A stretch of DNA of 64,000 nt. It comes from Kiritimatiellia bacterium (GTDB lineage: Bacteria; Verrucomicrobiota; Kiritimatiellia; RFP12; UBA1067). The notes under the pieces are model-generated. The model did no database searches. It was not told the DNA's origin and saw nothing but the letters and a program-made list of their open reading frames with translations. A program made the translations under genes and the position numbers. Below, piece after piece: positions 62,101-64,000 of this stretch (positions are counted from its first letter, which is position 1; each line of letters starts with the position of its first letter). The stretch lies in NCBI GenBank assembly GCA_024405255.1, contig JAKSOY010000001.1, positions 14,325-78,324 on the forward strand, given 5' to 3'.

Positions 62101-63808
62101 CTTGAAAATGCGCACCGGCGGCCACATGCAGCGTCTGGTCCGCAGCAAGGGGATTTTTGAGGTAGAGCGTGCCTTCGTCGACAAAGACCTTGGTCGCGCC
62201 AGCCAGCTCATTGAGAACAACGAGCGTACCCGCGCCCGTCTTGTGGAATTCGGCGGGACCGGTCTGCCCCTCGGCCGACGTCACTTGAATGGGACTTTCA
62301 ATCCGCGTCGTCACTCCGTTCGGAACACCCACCGAACCGAGCCCATCCACTTCGACGCGGGCAAGGCTCTTAATCGACCCCGAGGTAATGCAAATGGTGC
62401 CGCCGGACAATTTGAGCACGCTCAGATTCGCCGACGGCGCATCATAAGGCGCTACACCCTGCACCGTCACCACGCCGCCCTCCTGAATGTCGAGCGTTGC
62501 AGAGCCACCCTTCTCGCCGAGATAAAACATTCCGGTCGTCGTAAGCGAACCCGCCACCGTGCCCGTACCCGTACCGTTGTTCGGTCCGAGAATGACAATC
62601 GAAGCCGTCGCCACGCCACCGTGATCGATTTGCAGAGTACCATTTCCAAAATAGTCACCGAAACGCAGCCAGCTTGTTGTGTTGACCGTACCACCGGCGG
62701 CAACGACAAGTCGCCCGGAACCACCCGGTCGCGGTCCAAACGCGAGCGGGGTCGTTGCAGAGATGGTTCCTCCTTCTCCAACCGTCAAACCGCCCTCATG
62801 CCCCGCGCCGTAGCCAAAAGCATTGTAGGTAAGAACATTTGAAAAAGTCAGCGTGCCGTTCTTCACCGTGAGGAAACCGTTGTCGGCCTGCACGCCGTTC
62901 ACGGTTGTTGTAACACCGTCCAGAACGAGCGGTGTCGCCCCGGCCACATCGAGCGTTTGATTGCCCGTGAAGGACTGTCCCTTCCACGCGCCATCTTTCC
63001 AATACGGCGCAAGCGTGGTCACATCGCGTTGGAAGACGGCATTCTCCTCTTCGAAGTTCGCGAGCACCTGCGCCGCCGTGAGGCAGCCGTCATGCACGCG
63101 TACCTTGGCAATGTCGCCCACGAAACCGTTCGTGTAGCTTTTCGACGAACGGTTCCAAACACCGCCCACCGTACAGAAGGCTGTGTCGCTCGACAACTTC
63201 AACGTCTGCCACACTGACGAGACACGCCGTCCGTCCACATAGAGGCAGGTATTCGTGCCATCGACCGTATTGACGAGGTAATGCCATTCGCCGGCCGTGG
63301 GGTACGTCACCCCCGTCGGCGCATTGACTCCCGCATTGCCATACCAGGTGAGGTTGCCGCTACCATAATATTCAACGGCATTCTTGACATCCGTCGAATA
63401 GCGCATTTCGCATACCGTACCATTGTTATTGCTGAGACCTTCGCGCGCCGTCGTCGCGAACATCGTATGCGTGCCCGTGGGCGTAGAGGAACACACCCAG
63501 AGTTCAATCGAATAGTCGTTGGCACCGAGAATGCTATTGGGCGTCGCCACCGGACACCGAAGCACAGTCCCTGCGCCGTTGAAACGCACCACGGGTATGC
63601 CACTCCGCGTCTGGCGCGTGGGCGGGGTGGACGCATTCACAGCCTCGAAATCGCCAAGCGTACTCCCGCCATTCCAGAAAAGGACCCCCGCGCCATCGGC
63701 AAGCGAAAGCGTCGACGCATCGAGATTCAACAATACCGTCCCCGCCTGTTCAAGTCCGAACGCGAACAGCACCTGTGCGAAACAAACCGTCACAATAATC
63801 TTCTTCAT
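59129..63808 (-). CDS. Giant secreted LamG/beta-strand-repeat/discoidin protein
   Basis: 1559 residues with a signal peptide (MKKIIVTVCFAQVLFAFG). An N-terminal LamG domain (about 20-240, FNGAGTVLRCPV, GEWHYLVNTVDGTNTCLYVD), a long middle of autotransporter-associated beta-strand repeats (GTLQIDHGGVATASIVILG, KTGAGTLVVLNELAGA, REGSGTLTMNGSLDGD), then two discoidin-like F5/8 type C segments (about 1030-1190 and 1270-1430; DGSLSTKYLDF and DGNPQTKWCV). The repeats normally form a long beta-helix. No protease or barrel domain is seen, so the route to the outer surface is unknown. GGAGGAAG precedes the ATG; a strong promoter lies upstream. Adhesion or glycan capture is inferred. Confidence 0.86.
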   Translation of the reverse strand: MKKIIVTVCFAQVLFAFGLEQAGTVLLNLDASTLSLADGAGVLFWNGGSTLGDFEAVNASTPPTRQTRSGIPVVRFNGAGTVLRCPVATPNSILGANDYSIELWVCSSTPTGTHTMFATTAREGLSNNNGTVCEMRYSTDVKNAVEYYGSGNLTWYGNAGVNAPTGVTYPTAGEWHYLVNTVDGTNTCLYVDGRRVSSVWQTLKLSSDTAFCTVGGVWNRSSKSYTNGFVGDIAKVRVHDGCLTAAQVLANFEEENAVFQRDVTTLAPYWKDGAWKGQSFTGNQTLDVAGATPLVLDGVTTTVNGVQADNGFLTVKNGTLTFSNVLTYNAFGYGAGHEGGLTVGEGGTISATTPLAFGPRPGGSGRLVVAAGGTVNTTSWLRFGDYFGNGTLQIDHGGVATASIVILGPNNGTGTGTVAGSLTTTGMFYLGEKGGSATLDIQEGGVVTVQGVAPYDAPSANLSVLKLSGGTICITSGSIKSLARVEVDGLGSVGVPNGVTTRIESPIQVTSAEGQTGPAEFHKTGAGTLVVLNELAGATKVFVDEGTLYLKNPLAADQTLHVAAGAHFQVCSPSDIEKITWEETPAEKAVFQVNFDITTDLDLVSLNTLYYDTQLMGPAAGTATLTGVVTSGAISPENPFLVTTLAGTTFNLANTGLGNVPLCVAGKGTAHFTDGRAVSLDPESTALFVEPGATASFASLDVTGTGETAATLAVTSGTVKVTGNTYVGKSGDAGTLVVSNATMNLANVILAGDVGTARRVTTGSIALQDGAKVTGNTFTFTPYGPIDGADRDTVRATVSLGEGTSLEVAQFIKNDDPAGQMVFEGGRVSATGSGKTLLSLNQNGKMDFIASAGHDIIFDFPANANTFMSGDGVTARFMGEGGFARTGAGSLTFGLGKLTTLEYAGDTRFTGGTTTFSTDVTFPTGSNAGDVRAEYPASLDLNGHTVVFNTAYDNGALVNTSATKATVVVGRGDGDAELGFAPIANATIRKEGSGTLTMNGSLDGDFVLSGAAVCRAPTYRHYRFVVLRACGSNCNSMEFAELKLMDGDEDVTGKRSGFSSTQANNADSNSPTAEQPKYALDGSLSTKYLDFRCAATKAAANKGLIRLQIDYAQPQRVTSYNWATSNMGAGTKDSRDPTDWLLQGSNDGETWVTLDKRLNFTAPTARWSWAGPFDIPSANTPVNVWGAPGSSLTMDGMPLKAAGVNVETLALTNGGELRLTDGFVNASVTGSGAIVKSGTGEAALMGTPNFAGDLRVAGGRLTVAPFPSNGWKWFRMSFQKTESGEIMETSELSLFDAAGNRVNQGLQMMSDGTAATSLRSGTFAQAKGYAHGNNETVDKLFDGNPQTKWCVTDHKLNTPDTASSWIIVTMRLADTAAPVTGYLLTSTIHAVNFWQRNPNTWKLEASVDGVNWVTVDTRANVGTPHTVTTAFNGGVPYSLVPLASPASDEAGVLGTVEVAAEATLAVSTPQFKATGVKVDWTGAGTVTLLATQAGGVLEVVNAPEDLGSHFTLPLVVENASGSFKNWKVIVNGEERPGLAITVHNKRLRVDSSGTAVILR

Positions 63809-63890
63809 TCTTCCTCCACAAAAAACTCTGATTCAAAGAGCCCACCTACACCTCACTCGAGACAGGTAGCCAACTCAACTTTCGACAATC

Positions 63891-63919
63891 ATTATACAAA
63901 GAAACACCCCAAAAAGCAA
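63891..63919 (-). promoter_or_regulatory. Promoter of the giant surface protein
   Basis: On the minus strand TTGCTT at 63914-63919, 17-base spacer, TATAAT at 63891-63896. The leader would be about 75 bases long. Confidence 0.6.
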
Positions 63920-63957
63920 TTCGAATCCTCAATCCGAACAACGGATGGGTGTAAACT

Positions 63958-63999
63958 AAAAATGTGAGGTCGGTCCTTCGGGCCGACCTCCACATTTTT
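63958..63999. terminator. Strong hairpin terminator at the right edge
   Basis: A stem GGTCGGTCC, tetraloop TTCG and GGCCGACC, flanked by A-run on the left and T-run on the right, so it can work in both directions. It probably ends a gene beyond the window. Confidence 0.75.
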
Positions 64000-64000
64000 C

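Overview
The window looks like a chromosomal piece of a Gram-negative member of the Verrucomicrobiota, most probably the host-associated Kiritimatiellae. This is inferred from style, not from a marker gene: large secreted proteins built from LamG, CotH, discoidin and autotransporter-type beta-strand repeats, many lipoproteins, a type III glutamine synthetase, a DsbD-type thiol transporter, and topA directly followed by xerC. No rRNA, tRNA, CRISPR array or complete transposon was seen. Most genes lie on the minus strand. Usual signals are a purine-rich Shine-Dalgarno site and TTGAxx-17-TATAAT promoters; several genes instead appear to start translation at the transcription start.

Layout. 1-6.3 kb: a CotH/LamG surface protein after a three-haem beta-propeller protein related to hydrazine synthase alpha. 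6.4-11.2 kb: a four-gene unit of two secreted or membrane proteins and two paralogous lipoproteins made by tandem duplication. 11.2-12.2 kb: the decayed end of a type III restriction gene and an intact Phd/ParE toxin-antitoxin pair. 12.3-25.7 kb: a long co-directional run reading topA, xerC, Tat-type phosphoesterase, amidotransferase-like lipoprotein, FAD oxidoreductase, two coiled-coil secreted proteins, two Dpp-type permeases and a cell-wall amidase. 25.9-31.9 kb: a C10 cysteine peptidase and a polar amino-acid ABC transporter. 32-39 kb: dprA, gapA, a LarA homologue, glnN, prmA and a small basic protein. 39-43.2 kb: a small secreted protein sharing the peptidase's C-terminal domain, a second antitoxin with a frameshifted toxin, an unusual nadE and dsbD. 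43.3-48.5 kb: a PL8 polysaccharide lyase facing a metzincin protease that also carries a thioredoxin-like segment. 48.6-52.9 kb: manA, an acyltransferase, two unknown genes including a 35-residue peptide, and a lipoprotein. 53-63.8 kb: a glycan-degradation block (CE7-type esterase, SGNH hydrolase, SDR, GH2 enzyme) and a giant LamG/discoidin surface protein.

Taken together this is a surface- and glycan-oriented genome segment: enzymes that cut polysaccharide (PL8, GH2), remove acyl groups (CE7, SGNH) and digest protein (C10, metzincin), transporters for peptides and amino acids, and nitrogen assimilation (GSIII). The most unusual items are a REP-like inverted pair absorbed in frame into a coding sequence, a tandem gene duplication whose junction is still readable, an in-frame TTAAAG-type repeat inside nadE together with loss of most of its glutaminase domain, a topoisomerase I whose zinc fingers are replaced by a triplicated module, and a 35-residue peptide gene with a near-ideal ribosome binding site.
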